A stretch of 64,000 bases of DNA, taken from Incurvaria masculella (Eukaryota; Arthropoda; Insecta; Lepidoptera; Incurvariidae). Within the stretch, counting starts at the first letter, position 1; the number at the start of each line of letters is the position of its first letter. Below the pieces are notes generated by a model that was given only the letters and a program-made list of their open reading frames with translations, was not told the DNA's origin and did not search any database. The stretch spans positions 10,979,001 through 11,043,000 of the forward strand of contig OX335660.1 in the NCBI GenBank assembly GCA_946894095.1, written 5' to 3'. The position numbers and the translations under genes are program-made. Shown here piece by piece: positions 10,897 to 21,124 of the stretch.

Positions 10897-11054
10897 TTGA
10901 TTTTCAGCGACATTTCAGATTCATTTGAAGCATCGTCGTCCTGCTTCCGACATGCTTCGTCCTGCTTCCGACGAATGTCACGACCAATACTTTTTTCAGA
11001 TTATTTTCAAAATCTGATTACAATGCTTCAAATGTAGATGTCGCTGAAAATCAA
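10897..11054. repeat. Foldback made of SINE-tail sequence
   Basis: TTGATTTTCAGCGACAT at 10897 pairs with ATGTCGCTGAAAATCAA at 11037-11053. The inner arms contain CATTTGAAGCAT and its complement, and CTTCGTCCTGCTTCCGAC is repeated. The same tail sequence (CGACATCTACATTTGAAGCA) occurs at 29544 and about 54605, so this is a rearranged copy of that SINE. Confidence 0.6.
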
Positions 11055-11739
11055 ATTAATGAGATAACGCTAATGTCGTATCCATTAAATACATAAAAAA
11101 TATCAAGCATAAACTTAATTAGGTAGTCAGAGATAAAAAAACGTATTTATAATTAATACATACAAATAGTAGTATAACACATGTTAAAACACAATTACAG
11201 TACATTTTACGTTTATAAAGACGAAGAAACAATACTGACCAAAATTTTGGTCAAAATATCCCACTGCGCGGCGGGACGCGGCTCGCGTTCGAAGATGGAG
11301 CAAAGAAGATAATGGCGGCTCCAGCAACATCACGCTCCGCGCATTGAATTAGGGGAGACACATGATTTGTCATACTTTGCCTGCGACGTGCTCCCGCCTC
11401 CCCCCACCCACCCGCCTGCCTCTCTGTTGATATTTTGGTAACTAAGTGTATTTCGGTGGATAGGGATGTGCCGCAGCGGCAACAGCTGATAACATAACTA
11501 ATGTATGAGAATAGCTTCAATAATAACTTTCATCCCTATTGTTTATTACATCTTAGTTTGTTACATCTTATAAAATAGCTTAGCAAATTGTTTTAGCTTT
11601 TTTATTCTATTTTTTTGGAGCTTGGGTTCACTTAATGACAACGTCATCTCCGTTGGGTCACTCTTACATTAATATGTCCTTCTACTTAATACGAGTTTAA
11701 GGTTTACAAAAAAAATACTGCCTTATCGGAGCCTAGCTG
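11055..11739. other. Unassigned stretch with GC-rich patch
   Basis: 11250-11440 is GC-rich with several CpG and a C-rich run (CCCCCCACCCACCCGCCTGC). There is no supported exon. It could be a decayed CpG-rich repeat or a regulatory region. Confidence 0.3.
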
Positions 11740-12095
11740 ACTCAACATGGTCTGGATGTTTCCAGTGTCCAAGGTAACAATCCCCAGCAGTTGCATTTAA
11801 ACTGCGCCCCTTTCACGATGCGTCACAATATGATACACATATTCTGGTACGCCACATTTGTCACAAATTAGTGAAGCTGCTTTCCTCATTAAATGCCTTG
11901 CTCCAATGATTTTACGTCGACGTATTTTTTCCGAGATGTAAAGATCCGTCTTTTAGCACATGGTAGAAAGTCAGAAAAAAAAGTCTGGCTTTCAATGCCA
12001 TTCCATCATACGTAGCTGACTTCGCGAGAGACTGCCACATCGTTTCCTTCCAAGCCTACATAGGATCACCTTGAAGCGCGCTTTTTGCGTCCGTT
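11740..12095 (-). pseudogene. Probable LINE C-terminal remnant
   Basis: Minus-strand translation, with stops, gives ARHLMRKAASLICDKCGVPE followed by YVYHIV. This resembles the C-terminal Cys-rich block that follows the RNase H or RT thumb in Jockey, R1 and I-type LINEs. No RT core remains and several stops interrupt it. The match rests on this short motif only. Confidence 0.35.
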
Positions 12096-13314
12096 AAAAT
12101 TTAAATGTGTTTATTAGGTAAAGTTACATAGTACGCTAAATATTCTGGGATTAACAGTACACCGTACATTTTCGAAAAAACACAACTAAGGCCGTTTTCA
12201 CACATAATATGACTTTAAAAATAACTAAGAACGAATTAATAACTACCTCACATAACTATGATAAGATATATATTGTGTTACCACCTGTGTTCGCAAAAGT
12301 GGAAATAAATGACTGAAACTGTTACAAGCGCTGTTACTAGAAATTAAACATATGGCTGCAGCCGTTTCAAGATAGATAGGCGAGGGGCGGGTGAGGCTGA
12401 GTGGTGGGGGGGCGGCCGCTAAGATGATTGATGCTCGCTGTGTCGTGTCTGAACTCCGACTACAGAAGCAAATAGATTGACAGGTGGGTTGGGAGCAAAC
12501 GACAAAAGAAATACGAATTCAATGAAAAACCAACAAGAATTCGAATGTTATCCTTTTCGACTCCTCACTTTCTGAAACGTTTTAATATTTGGGATGCACA
12601 AAATACAATGAACTATGAATTTTTTCTCGTGTATAAAATCGAGATAGGAAGAGTAAGTAGGCGGAGAATTTAGCTAATATTAATGTGACGATCTGGAAAC
12701 GAAGCAACAAGCCAGGCAAAAACAGCAGCGCCCTGCGAAAATCAGTATTAAATAGCAGTAAGAGTAGCATTGACAAATTGAATCATGTCCATTTTCCAAC
12801 ATGGAGTATAACCTCAGATCTATAAAGTAAGGAGATGTGCCATCTAGCGCACCTACAACCAGTCGCGAATTTTCTAAAACGACGAACCCAGAAGAACACG
12901 AACCAGAGAAGTCAACTCAAACAACACTACCGAGAGTTGGAGAGAGATGGAACATACCTACCCGATGCGACAACTTTTATAATCGTACATACGTGTCGTC
13001 TCATTAAATGTGAAATCCGTTTTTCTAAAATATTTATGATATAACTAGAGAACCACATAGCTTTCCTCAATGAAAGTATACGTTGAATCCATTGTGACTG
13101 TATTTTGTGAACGAGCGTAATAACCCCAAAAATACCTTTTATTCTGGTAAATAAGTGGTCACCCCCTGCTTCTTTGTCGGTCATATTTATTATCTGTTCC
13201 TCATTATTTCAAAGTAAAACTGAAAAATAACTTCTGTTGTGGCCTAAAACCAGCTAAGGTAACATTGCCAACTCACCGTGGGCTACTTCTTCCCTTGCTG
13301 TTCCCGACGTCCAG
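12096..13314. other. Unassigned stretch
   Basis: AT-rich sequence with one G-rich run (12400-12415). Short frames at 12582-12776, 12835-13044 and 12927-13184 have no recognised motif. Confidence 0.35.
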
Positions 13315-15106
13315 GTCTGAGCCCGTAGTCCCAGTTGTCACCTAAATTAGCGTTTACGCCAAACCTTTTTTTCAAATGTATGGAGGAATTTTGGAGCGCG
13401 CGCAGTGGGCGTTATGCGAACTAATATTTGCGAGTCCGAGTTTGATTTGACAGCTTACTCACCGTCGTCTGGGGTCTTCTGCACGGTTTGTGTGCAGGTA
13501 CGGGCCTGAGGGTATCCACTATTACCCGGACTGCTTCTCGGCATGCTCTGCAGTGCCGGTCCTTGGTCAGCCGCTATGAGCTAGCGGCGGGCTGGGCATC
13601 ATTTCCACGAGCCATCGGGCAGGCGCTGCATTCAACCACGTCATTCCTGGCCGAACGACGGGGAGTGCAGCAGCAGCTCTCGGGGCAGCGGGCGACCTTC
13701 GGGCGGCCGTGCGTGCAGGGGGGCAAGATTGGTGAGGTGTGGATGTGGTGAAGCATCAGCGCGCTCAAACATGCGGCGCGCGAGCTTCACAATAAATTCC
13801 TCCACCGGTGGCATCTGCACGTCGTTGGCGATTACGTCATTTCTGACGTAGCGCCCGGCCCCCACTATCATGCGGAGGGTGACGTTTTGCTGGACCTGGA
13901 TTCTCTTCCTCTGAGTGGCTGAGCTTAGCACATACCATGCTGGGGCTGCATAGGTGAGTCGCGAGCGGACGTACGTTTTGTAGATCCTCAGCTTCGCTCT
14001 CAACGGCAGTCTTGATGAGATGACCGGTCTCAGGAGAGCGCGTGCCGCCTTGGCTTGTCGGATGACATGATCCACCATAGGCGTCATGCGTAGTGACCGG
14101 TCGATGGTACAGCCGAGGTAGCGTACTGAGGATTGCCACTCTACATCCTGGCCTCGGAGCTGCAGGTTGCGTGGGTATGTGCGCTGTTGGCCAGTTACGA
14201 TGGCGGCCGTTTTCCCGACATTAACGGCCTTTCTCCATTTGTCCAGCCACTCAGGTAGCAGGTCCAGCAACCGCTGCATTTTTGAGGCTGCTATATCCGC
14301 CCGGCGCGATGAGGCGAAATACGCGCTGTCGTCCGCAAACAGCGCGAGCGTCACGTCCTGTTCCCACTCCTGTAGATGCCCTAACAGGGTGGGAATATCA
14401 TTTGTGTAGGCCGCATAGAGGAGCGGCGAAAGGCAGCTACCCTGTGGCACGCCTGCCATGATCGGCCGCGTGGGTGAGTCATGCCCCTCCACCGAGACAT
14501 AAAACCGACGTCCCTCGAGGAAGGACGCTACTGTCCTCAGGATTGCACGTGGAGTGGTGGTGTCCAGCAGCTTATGCAGGAGCCCCGCGTGCCATACACG
14601 GTCGAATGCCTTCTCGATATCGAGAAAGACACCCACGGTGTAACGGCCATGGTTACGCTCAACTGCCAGGTGGTGCAGAACACGCGTGAGCTGGAGAGTA
14701 GTGGAGTGCTGACTACGGAAGCCAAACTGTTCGTCACGTAATGGGACGTGCGGCTGGATTCTCCGCAGTAGCAGGCGCTCGAAGAGTTTCGCAATGTGGG
14801 ACAGCAGCGTAATGGGTCTGTAGCTCGCAGGTAGCCGGCGATCCTTGCCGGGCTTGGGGAGGACGATGACCTTTCCAGTCTTCCATGCGGCCGGGAAGTG
14901 TCCGGTTCGGAGGATGCCATTGAAAATCCTGGTCAATGCGACCGAGGATCTTCTAGGCATCTGCAGCAAGGCCATTGTTGGGATCCCATCTGGTCCGGCG
15001 TAAATTAGTCGACGTTGCCGTTTACGTCGACTCCGCGTTTTCATACAAATTGTTCCGAGTCCGAGTTTGAATTTGACAGCTTGAAGAAGTAAAACCACAG
15101 AATATA
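13315..15106 (-). mobile_element. MITE-A copy carrying a Jockey segment at its centre
   Basis: 13315-13462 matches one half of the intact MITE-A at 54670-55030, with the terminal block CAGTTGTCACCTAAATTAGC. 14999-15106 matches the middle and part of the other half, with GTCGACGTTGCCGTTTACG. The other terminal inverted repeat is gone after 15106. Between the halves sits a Jockey-type reverse transcriptase. Only about 8 bp of MITE centre is missing at the junction and I see no target duplication. Either the LINE inserted there or the element captured LINE sequence. Confidence 0.7.
13641..15098 (-). CDS. Jockey-clade LINE reverse transcriptase, 5'-truncated and fused to MITE-A sequence
   Basis: This is an open frame of 485 codons. 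From about residue 34 (AGPDGIP) it is a non-LTR reverse transcriptase of the Jockey type. Visible motifs in order are LPKPGKD, YRPITLLSHIAKLFERLL, DEQFGFR, FLDIEKAFDRVWH (first catalytic Asp), AGVPQGSCLSPLLY, FADDSAYF (catalytic Asp pair), KWRKAVNVGKT and the thumb VRYLGCTID. The endonuclease and ORF1 are absent and no RNase H follows, as is usual for Jockey. The first 33 or so residues, rich in Arg/Lys (KTRSRRKRQRR), come from MITE-A, not from the LINE. No frameshift interrupts the RT. No poly(A) is evident past the 3' end near 13463. Activity is unlikely without the endonuclease. Confidence 0.85.
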   Translation of the reverse strand: MVLLLQAVKFKLGLGTICMKTRSRRKRQRRLIYAGPDGIPTMALLQMPRRSSVALTRIFNGILRTGHFPAAWKTGKVIVLPKPGKDRRLPASYRPITLLSHIAKLFERLLLRRIQPHVPLRDEQFGFRSQHSTTLQLTRVLHHLAVERNHGRYTVGVFLDIEKAFDRVWHAGLLHKLLDTTTPRAILRTVASFLEGRRFYVSVEGHDSPTRPIMAGVPQGSCLSPLLYAAYTNDIPTLLGHLQEWEQDVTLALFADDSAYFASSRRADIAASKMQRLLDLLPEWLDKWRKAVNVGKTAAIVTGQQRTYPRNLQLRGQDVEWQSSVRYLGCTIDRSLRMTPMVDHVIRQAKAARALLRPVISSRLPLRAKLRIYKTYVRSRLTYAAPAWYVLSSATQRKRIQVQQNVTLRMIVGAGRYVRNDVIANDVQMPPVEEFIVKLARRMFERADASPHPHLTNLAPLHARPPEGRPLPRELLLHSPSFGQE

Positions 15107-15761
15107 AGCCTTATATGGTCAATTAAACTATAAGGAGGCGATTCAGGTGCCCACATAACACTTGTCCTTTCTTTTGCATGCCGTGGCTATGACTAAGTAT
15201 TTTCCGGACTTATTGCACCCTGATAATAGGATCAGCAAACCAACATCGCCATGAAAATGTATACAATATAAGGAAACGAGGTTACCTGGTCATTAGGGAG
15301 GCGTATTCCCGGCACGCGCTCCGAGGACGCGCCCGTAACGAGGGGCATTTACATGAAGGGTATTAATTCTTAAATGAACCCTGCCTACAAGGGAAAGATC
15401 CACCCTATAAGAGAAATCCTCGCCTACCTTCCTCCGTGAGGCATTTTAATTAGGGATCACTAGACAAGGGACAACTAGAGGCAGGCACATCATAAATCAC
15501 AATCTTAGCAATACGGGATGTTGATGACAAAATGAAAAAAATAACTGTAAAGGTGCATTGATCAATGTAATAATGGAGCGCTAAATTTAAACGATTTTCC
15601 GAAATAAAATTAGAGATATTGGAGAAGTTACCATAGACTTAGAATGTAAAGAACTGACGGATGAGACCAAAATTGTTTAATACAAAGTGTACCACGCAAT
15701 CTCTCGTTCAATTGCTTAGTAATTACTCCAGGAACTTTAGACTTAAATCAGCACTTAGAAA
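15107..15761. other. Unassigned stretch
   Basis: No gene or matched repeat was seen. The frame at 15661-15903 runs into the repeat at 15762 and is not convincing. Confidence 0.4.
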
Positions 15762-16450
15762 AACATTAAATCCGAAATGCAATTTTTTTTCTCAGAAACG
15801 TAGTATTTCATATGGACGTGTGTACATTAAGTTTGCAACATTTTGGGGGGCCCGGAAGATAGAAATAAAATATGAAATATGTTTAAGAAATGATATCTCC
15901 TAAACAAATATTTAGAAATGGTATTTCAAAATCGAATATGTTAACTAATTTTAAGTGTAATATAACTGTAAATTTGCAACAATTTATTATTACGGAACTG
16001 TGTAAATATATTTTTTTTGTACTATTTCCGTAATATCTGCAAAGCAAATACTGCTAACTCAGTTTTATTTTCTGGAATATGTAAATGGCCTAAAACTCTA
16101 TATTCTGTGAGAAATTTAAAATGTTGCAAAACTTAGAAGCACATTTTTTTTCATTTATAATTTTTAGATTCGAATATAAGCTAAACAAAAAATTCGAAAT
16201 GCGGTTTGAATCATTCATTTTGTAGTTTTATCTTTCAATAATATGCTATTAATTTTGCAACAATACAAATCGTCCGGAACTAGGTTCAATTAAAACATTA
16301 CTATAATTACCAGTTTTCACTCGTACACGGACGTAAAGCCACTTATCTGTGTGAGTGTAGCGCGTGTAAACATAGCTAGGAAGACTGCGGTGGACGCGGG
16401 GGGGATGGGGCCGGTCGGCTCGACAGATTCTCCCCGCCTTGCTACCTAAA
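15762..16450 (+). mobile_element. AT-rich repeat family, copy 1 (TTGCAAC-rich)
   Basis: A diverged copy lies in the opposite orientation at 21125-21870. Shared blocks include AAATCCGAAATG, TTAAGTTTGCAACATT, GGGCCCGGAAGATAGA, CTAAATATTTGTTTAGGAGA (as complement) and AATTTTGCAACA near the end, then a GC-rich tail. No coding capacity was seen. TE class unknown. Confidence 0.6.
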
Positions 16451-16546
16451 CATCGCCGCATTTATTTTGTGTTCGTTCGGGAGCAATTTTCATGTGTAAA
16501 TTGATTTACATTGTTGATAATACAGAATGGCTGTGGACATTTGCGA

Positions 16547-16870
16547 TAGAGCGATCGTGCCACAGTGTCGGGTGGATTTGCCTTACACGACAGAGGTCTG
16601 GGTTCAAATCCCCACAATGCACATGCACCACTATCTTTCTCTTTCTGAGTTGGATAAATGCATTTCGTCATTAATGCGAGCGGTTCCATGGTTGGATGGA
16701 ATCCATGAAAAACTGTAGGTTCCCTTCCCGTATTAGGGGGTAGGGTTAAGCCCTCCCGGGTTGGTTCCATCATACGGATTTTCCGTCCGTGTTTTCCATC
16801 CAGTTCGATGAAGCCGTGCTCATAAAAGGGGTGGTCTTGCCATGGCACTTATTCCATCGTAAATGCGGTG
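16547..16870 (+). mobile_element. tRNA-derived SINE (shared-body family)
   Basis: The head contains a strong Pol III B box (GGTTCAAATCC at 16609-16619), followed by the family body: CTTTCTCTTTCTGAGTTGGA, AAACTGTAGGTTCCCTTCCC, CCCGGGTTGGTTCCATC, GTGTTTTCCATCCAGTTCGA and CATGGCACTTATTCC. The A-box region is degenerate. Length is about 320 bp, without a clear tail. It shares its body with the 5S-headed SINEs at 19341 and 59625. Confidence 0.75.
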
Positions 16871-17424
16871 TGTTGAGATGAAAATGGAGTAGAATTGATG
16901 CGATCATAATTGGCAATTACTAAGAATGTTTTGACGGGATGCCGACCGTGCCTCTAGTCCTTTTATTTTTAACATTCTTAGTATGCTTATGGTATGCTTG
17001 TTTTATCTATATTTTTATTTTGGATGATAAATTGTTCGCCTTAATAATTTCACCTTTTTACCGATTTCGCCACGCATAGTCATTATCTGATATAATAGGA
17101 AGATTTGAACCAGGAAAAAAAATTTTTCAAGAAATTCAACCGACGAAAAAATTATCAGAAAAGCGAAAAACATAACAAGAAGTTTTGATATGACCCCGTA
17201 TCGTAACAAACAAACGTAAATCGCTGACTCAATATTAGTATTTTTATTTTTCCCTTCTGAGTTTTAAGGTTAACCACCCTAACTCCGCGAGATATAGCAA
17301 GATTATTAATTAGATTAGATTAATACCAAGAATGCAATCCCGATCTCGCAAGATCTCGTTTTCGCGAGTTCTCGGCCTTTTTTAAACGAGATTGATCTCG
17401 ACACACTAGCATAAAAACCTCTAA
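16871..17424. other. Unassigned stretch
   Basis: AT-rich sequence with no gene recognised. A short run of GATCTCG-type words lies near 17340-17400. Confidence 0.4.
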
Positions 17425-17480
17425 AGAGAGTTGTTACTCTATCAATTCCCTATACTACGGGCGATAACTGGCGATAGCTC
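17425..17480 (+). mobile_element. End fragment of MITE-C
   Basis: TCTATCAATTCCCTATAC and CGGGCGATAACTG match the ends of the elements at 52702-53132 and 60228-60616. Only this terminal piece remains. Confidence 0.55.
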
Positions 17481-17559
17481 TATTTCAACACTGACAAGTG
17501 CGCTATATTGACATTGAGTCACTCCAGAGAGCCTATTCAATACCAAAATTGACTTGGTG

Positions 17560-18118
17560 ATGTCTTGCTTTCGAGAGTGACAAGTCAGAAAAATTAAGGT
17601 GTCATCATGGACACCAAATTGTCTTTTTTCATGATCACGTCGACAAACTATGCAAAAGCTCCTTTCGGACCCTGGGTGTTGTATTGAGACAAGCGTACCA
17701 TTTGCGCAGTACAGATGCCGTAAAAATCCTGTACAACACATTTGTGAGGAGCAAGCTAGAATGCAATGCAATGATATGGAACCCTCATGAGGCTTAATAT
17801 ACCTAGTAATCTGTTCGCCCCAGAAAATTACAGTCGCGCGCGCTCTCATCCTCGCTTCGCGCTGCCCTCCTCGCGCACCAACATGCTGCGTCACGCGCCG
17901 CTCACCCATGCGCTTACAGCTCTAAATGATATATCTGACAAAATAGACATCTATGCTTGCACTCTGGCCGAGTTTCAGAAGGCAGTTGCTGTTTACTTTG
18001 AAGCTGCATAATTTTTAAATAAGGTGTGTACTTTATCTATAAATTGCCTAACGCCTTGGCCATTACGCTGTAATGTTAGGTATATTGTTGTATGAATAAA
18101 TAAATAAATAAGTAAATA
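17560..18118 (+). pseudogene. CR1/L2-like LINE, C-terminal fragment and 3' tail
   Basis: Broken plus-strand frames give IDKLCKSSFRTLGVVLRQA and AVKILYNTFVRSKLECNAM followed by WNPH, the thumb region typical of CR1/L2-group reverse transcriptases. An open piece to 18011 follows, ending DISDKIDIYACTLAEF and then QKAVAVYFEAA. After the stop comes a 3' UTR ending in an (AATA)n tail at 18091-18118. The join at about 17785 lacks part of the protein, so there is an internal deletion. The 5' end is missing, as in most LINE copies. Confidence 0.6.
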
Positions 18119-18464
18119 CGGCCAGTGGCTGGGGAAGGGGGTATCCGTCTATAGAGCAGCCACTCCACTAACCCCTGATTTCACTATTTCCAGCTATCTG
18201 AAATTCGTTAGCTTACTTTCAGTTAGATTCCATATTCGCATGGTGTAACCATAAGATAACTTTGGGATTTTTGTAGCTGATGGTAGTGAAAATGGGTGTA
18301 AGTAAACTCTTTATTATTATTATTTTCTTTCAGGACGGAGAAGCAAATATTTGAATAAAATATAAATTTTAGTACTAAAATTACATACGTCGCTTTGTTC
18401 AACAAATGTGTTATTAATGCAGAATCAACGGACACATCAAAGACATTGCCTTACTTTACGAATG

Positions 18465-18992
18465 TGGAACTCATTCACGGGCAAGGTACAAAACCGATTT
18501 ATCGCGCTCTGGGACCTTCTCTGATACACAGAAAAAGACAGGCTCCGTGATGAGTAAGATGCAACATGTCCACAAAGCAGACAATGCGCATAGTGTTTGA
18601 TTTGGTAAGATTTACGAAAAATTGTATTACAAAACGACTTATAGCTAAAAGTAAACTACGATCGTTGTAGTAAAAAATCTAACAAAAACCAAATTTGTTA
18701 TAAATCTTCATGAAACAAGCCATGTCAGATGACTAATCTTTTTAAGCTTTTTTAGTTAATCGTTGAGTAATCCACCTCCAAAGTTATTGTATAAAACGCG
18801 CAAAAAATTCGAATTTTCGGACCTTATAACTTAGAAACCTAACAAAGTTTTACAATGCCCGACAGTCATCAGACATCTATTTCGATCAAATAAAGCTATT
18901 TTGAGTATTATTTTGGATCTCTGATAAGAAATATGCTCATGATCTTCTTTCCACGTTTGTATGGGGAGTTGAGCGGGAAGGCCCACCTTAAG
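18465..18992 (+). mobile_element. MITE-B copy 1 (TTAAGGTGGCC ends)
   Basis: This is a copy of a roughly 520-bp family also at 44252-44760 and 47125-47659. Shared landmarks are GGGACCTTCTCTG, AAAAAGACAGGCTCCGTGAT, ACGACTTATAGCTAAAAGT, TTATTGTATAAAACGCGC and the end GAGCGGGAAGGCCCACCTTA. The left end is degraded here. It is non-coding. TTAA at the better-preserved ends of the family would fit TTAA-targeting transposons, but this is inference. Confidence 0.7.
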
Positions 18993-19340
18993 TCTAGATT
19001 TTTAAATAAACTATAACCCCACTTAAATTTTACAAAATGAGCAAATTACAAAATAAAAAAGTGGACATCTTTAGCTATAATCACCTCTAGTGTCATGATA
19101 TTAGCCCAAAACAACATATAGGAACGAGGTGCCATGCCAGGAACTTTCTTATATTTCATGGCTACATTGTAATGGAAGGAAAATATCGTCTATTTTTATT
19201 ACCGCTTTGACCGTAGTTTATTCAATGCGATAGTACATCCCCTACAGTTTTATGTTTAATCCGAACTACCATGAAACGTGAAGTAGTAAATACTCTTTCG
19301 AAGACAAACTACGCCACCCTTAAGAGATTTTTATCATTTT
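18993..19340. other. Unassigned stretch
   Basis: No gene or matched repeat was seen. Confidence 0.4.
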
Positions 19341-19716
19341 CAGCCTCGGTAGCACAGTGGTGGGACACCTTGAGATTCTATAAGCTGGGTAAGCAGCTCT
19401 GAGCGCGGTTGGGTTCTGGATGGGTGACCATTTTAGACCATTAGGGCTGGCCGTGGTTCGGATTCCACTTTAAACTGTAGGTCCCCTTCCTTACTTACTA
19501 TGTTGTAGGGTTTATCCCGTCCGGGTTGGTACCATTGCATTGAATGAACGATGATCGAAGTGGCAATGAAAATTGACCGTGTTTTCCATCCAGTTCAATG
19601 TAGCCGAGCAATTTAAGGAAAGTCCTGGTATGGCACCTAGTTCCCATGTCGTGTTTTAGGCTAATATCTGACGTTCAGTTTGGTATTAGCCATCCATTTA
19701 TAGTTCTTAAAAAAAA
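19341..19716 (+). mobile_element. 5S rRNA-headed SINE
   Basis: The head (19341-19440) contains AAGCTGGGTAAGCAGC and GGTTCTGGATGGGTGACCA. These align with the 5S rRNA internal promoter (box A and box C around AAGCAG and TTGGATGGGTGACC). From about 19450 the body is the same as in the tRNA-headed SINEs: AAACTGTAGGTCCCCTTCC, CCGGGTTGGTACCATTG, GTGTTTTCCATCCAGTTCAA and TGGCACCTAGTTCCCATGT. It ends TGGTATTAGCCATCC and an A-rich tail. Confidence 0.8.
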
Positions 19717-19823
19717 TCATTACAATACCGACTCAAACAAAAACGATCGTATAAATATTTAAATTTTCATTAAGATATCGTTATGAACAAATATTAAAGC
19801 AGGCAGTTTCAGTAAATATGTAC

Positions 19824-19985
19824 ATTAACCCTGCTACTAATAATCCCAGATCATCGTCTGAATAGGTATACAATGTTTTGTCCCTTTCTATCGAATTAGA
19901 AACTGCCTGTCAATGCAAAGGACAAACCATTGTATAACGATTCAGCTGATGATCTAGGTTCATTAGTAACAGGGATAATATTTCG
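19824..19985. mobile_element. Hairpin MITE
   Basis: The arms of about 60 bp pair: AACCCTGCTACTAATAATCC at 19827 against the stretch ending at 19980 (TTAGTAACAGGGATAAT), and ATACAATGTTTTGTCC against GGACAAACCATTGTAT. The loop is short. No coding sequence. Confidence 0.7.
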
Positions 19986-20035
19986 TGCTAAACAAGTACG
20001 TCGCTTTTTCCAAGGAGTGTGATATGTATGTTATA

Positions 20036-20280
20036 TTATGATATGTATGGAAGATAGCCAGTGCATGTTATGCGATGAGATCAATAAAAAACACTGTGCA
20101 CATATCAACTTTAAGAATAATTGATTTTAGCTATATAGAATCGATTTTAAGGTACGGAATAGATGTGTGGGGAAACAATTGTAATGTTAAAAAAAGTATT
20201 CTCATCCTTCAAAAGAAAGTTATACGAATTATTTGTGGAGCAAAATATGACGAAAGTTGCCGACCCCTTTTCGTAAAATA
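20036..20280 (+). pseudogene. Non-LTR RT thumb remnant
   Basis: An open frame (20075-20281) gives IESILRYGIDVWGNN and ILQKKVIRIICGAKYDESC. This is the segment after the RT palm in LINEs of the Jockey/CR1-type assemblage (the pattern ..ILxYGIxxWG..LQKKxIRII). No catalytic palm is present. The frame ends at the start of the interspersed repeat at 20281, which may have truncated it. Confidence 0.6.
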
Positions 20281-20616
20281 AAAAACCGGCTAAGTGCGAG
20301 TCGGACTCGCCACGAAGGGTTCCGTACCATCGTAAAAAAATGTATAAAAAAAATCAGGTTTTTTGTATGGGGACCCCCTTTAATTTTATTTATTTCTTAA
20401 TTTTACCTATTTGTTGTTATAGCGGCAAAATAAATACACACTCTGTGAACATTTCAGCTGTCTATCTGTTACGGTTACTGAGATACAGCCCTGTGACAGA
20501 CGGACAGACGGACGGACGGACGGACGGACGGACGGACGGACGGACGGACGGACGGACAGCGGAGGCTTAGTAATATGGTTCCGTTTTCGCCCTTTGGGTA
20601 CGGAACCCTAAAAAAT
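20281..20616 (+). mobile_element. Lepidopteran interspersed repeat (CCGGCCAAGTGCGAGTC family)
   Basis: A complete-looking copy from AAAAACCGGCTAAGTGCGAG to GGGTACGGAACCCTAAAAAA. The middle TTGTTGTTATAGCGGCAAAA is conserved. Its internal microsatellite is greatly expanded. Confidence 0.8.
20505..20557 (+). repeat. (CGGA)n microsatellite
   Basis: About a dozen CGGA units lie inside the interspersed repeat. Other copies in the window hold only two to five units at the same place, so the element carries a microsatellite seed that has expanded here. Confidence 0.9.
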
Positions 20617-20696
20617 CATGACTGTAATATAATATGCATTGGAGTATATAAGAAAAACTAATACTTAGATAAAGTGAAGGAATTGCAGATATATGA

Positions 20697-20760
20697 CTTA
20701 AGGTGGCCCAACCCGCTCATCTCCCCATACAAAAGGGGAAAGAAGATCTCGTTTTATAAT
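20697..20760 (-). mobile_element. MITE-B end fragment
   Basis: CTTAAGGTGGCCCAACCCGC and CTCCCCATACAAA match the inverted right end of MITE-B. The remainder is absent. Confidence 0.55.
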
Positions 20761-20970
20761 ATAGAAAATTTTTTCAATAATTTTAATTGTAATTTAGAAT
20801 AATTTAATATTGACATTTATTGAACCAGATTATGTATTGAAAATGTATTGTGAATTTTAATAATGTATTTATAATTATTTTTTATTATAAACTCTAAGAT
20901 AATTAATTTATGTTATAAAATGTGCACGGCTCGCAAGGGTCACTCATGCTAAATAAATAAAATAAATATC

Positions 20971-21110
20971 TATTATTCGACCGTGAAGCAAGAACATATG
21001 AAATAAAGAAAGAGCCCCGTAAAATAACTACTGTAAGAATATACTGCTAGGCTGGGTCCGAACCATCTAAAATACCATTCGTGGATATTGCGTCTTTCAA
21101 GACGTAATAC
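20971..21110 (-). mobile_element. Short SINE-like element, copy 1
   Basis: On the minus strand it has a B-box-like GGTTCGGACCCAGCC, then CAGTATATTC, AGTAGTTATTTTAC, GGGCTCTTTCTT and TTCTTGCTTCACGGTCGA. The same order occurs at 61070-61169 on the plus strand. Confidence 0.55.
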
Positions 21111-21124
21111 CCGAAAGTACCTAC

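Noticed and set aside
19341..19440. 5S rRNA gene
   Set aside because: Only the internal control region resembles 5S. It is followed by a SINE body and tail and recurs with the same body at 59625.
20340..20570. Thr/Asp/Gly/Arg repeat protein
   Set aside because: It is translation of the CGGA microsatellite within a non-coding interspersed repeat.
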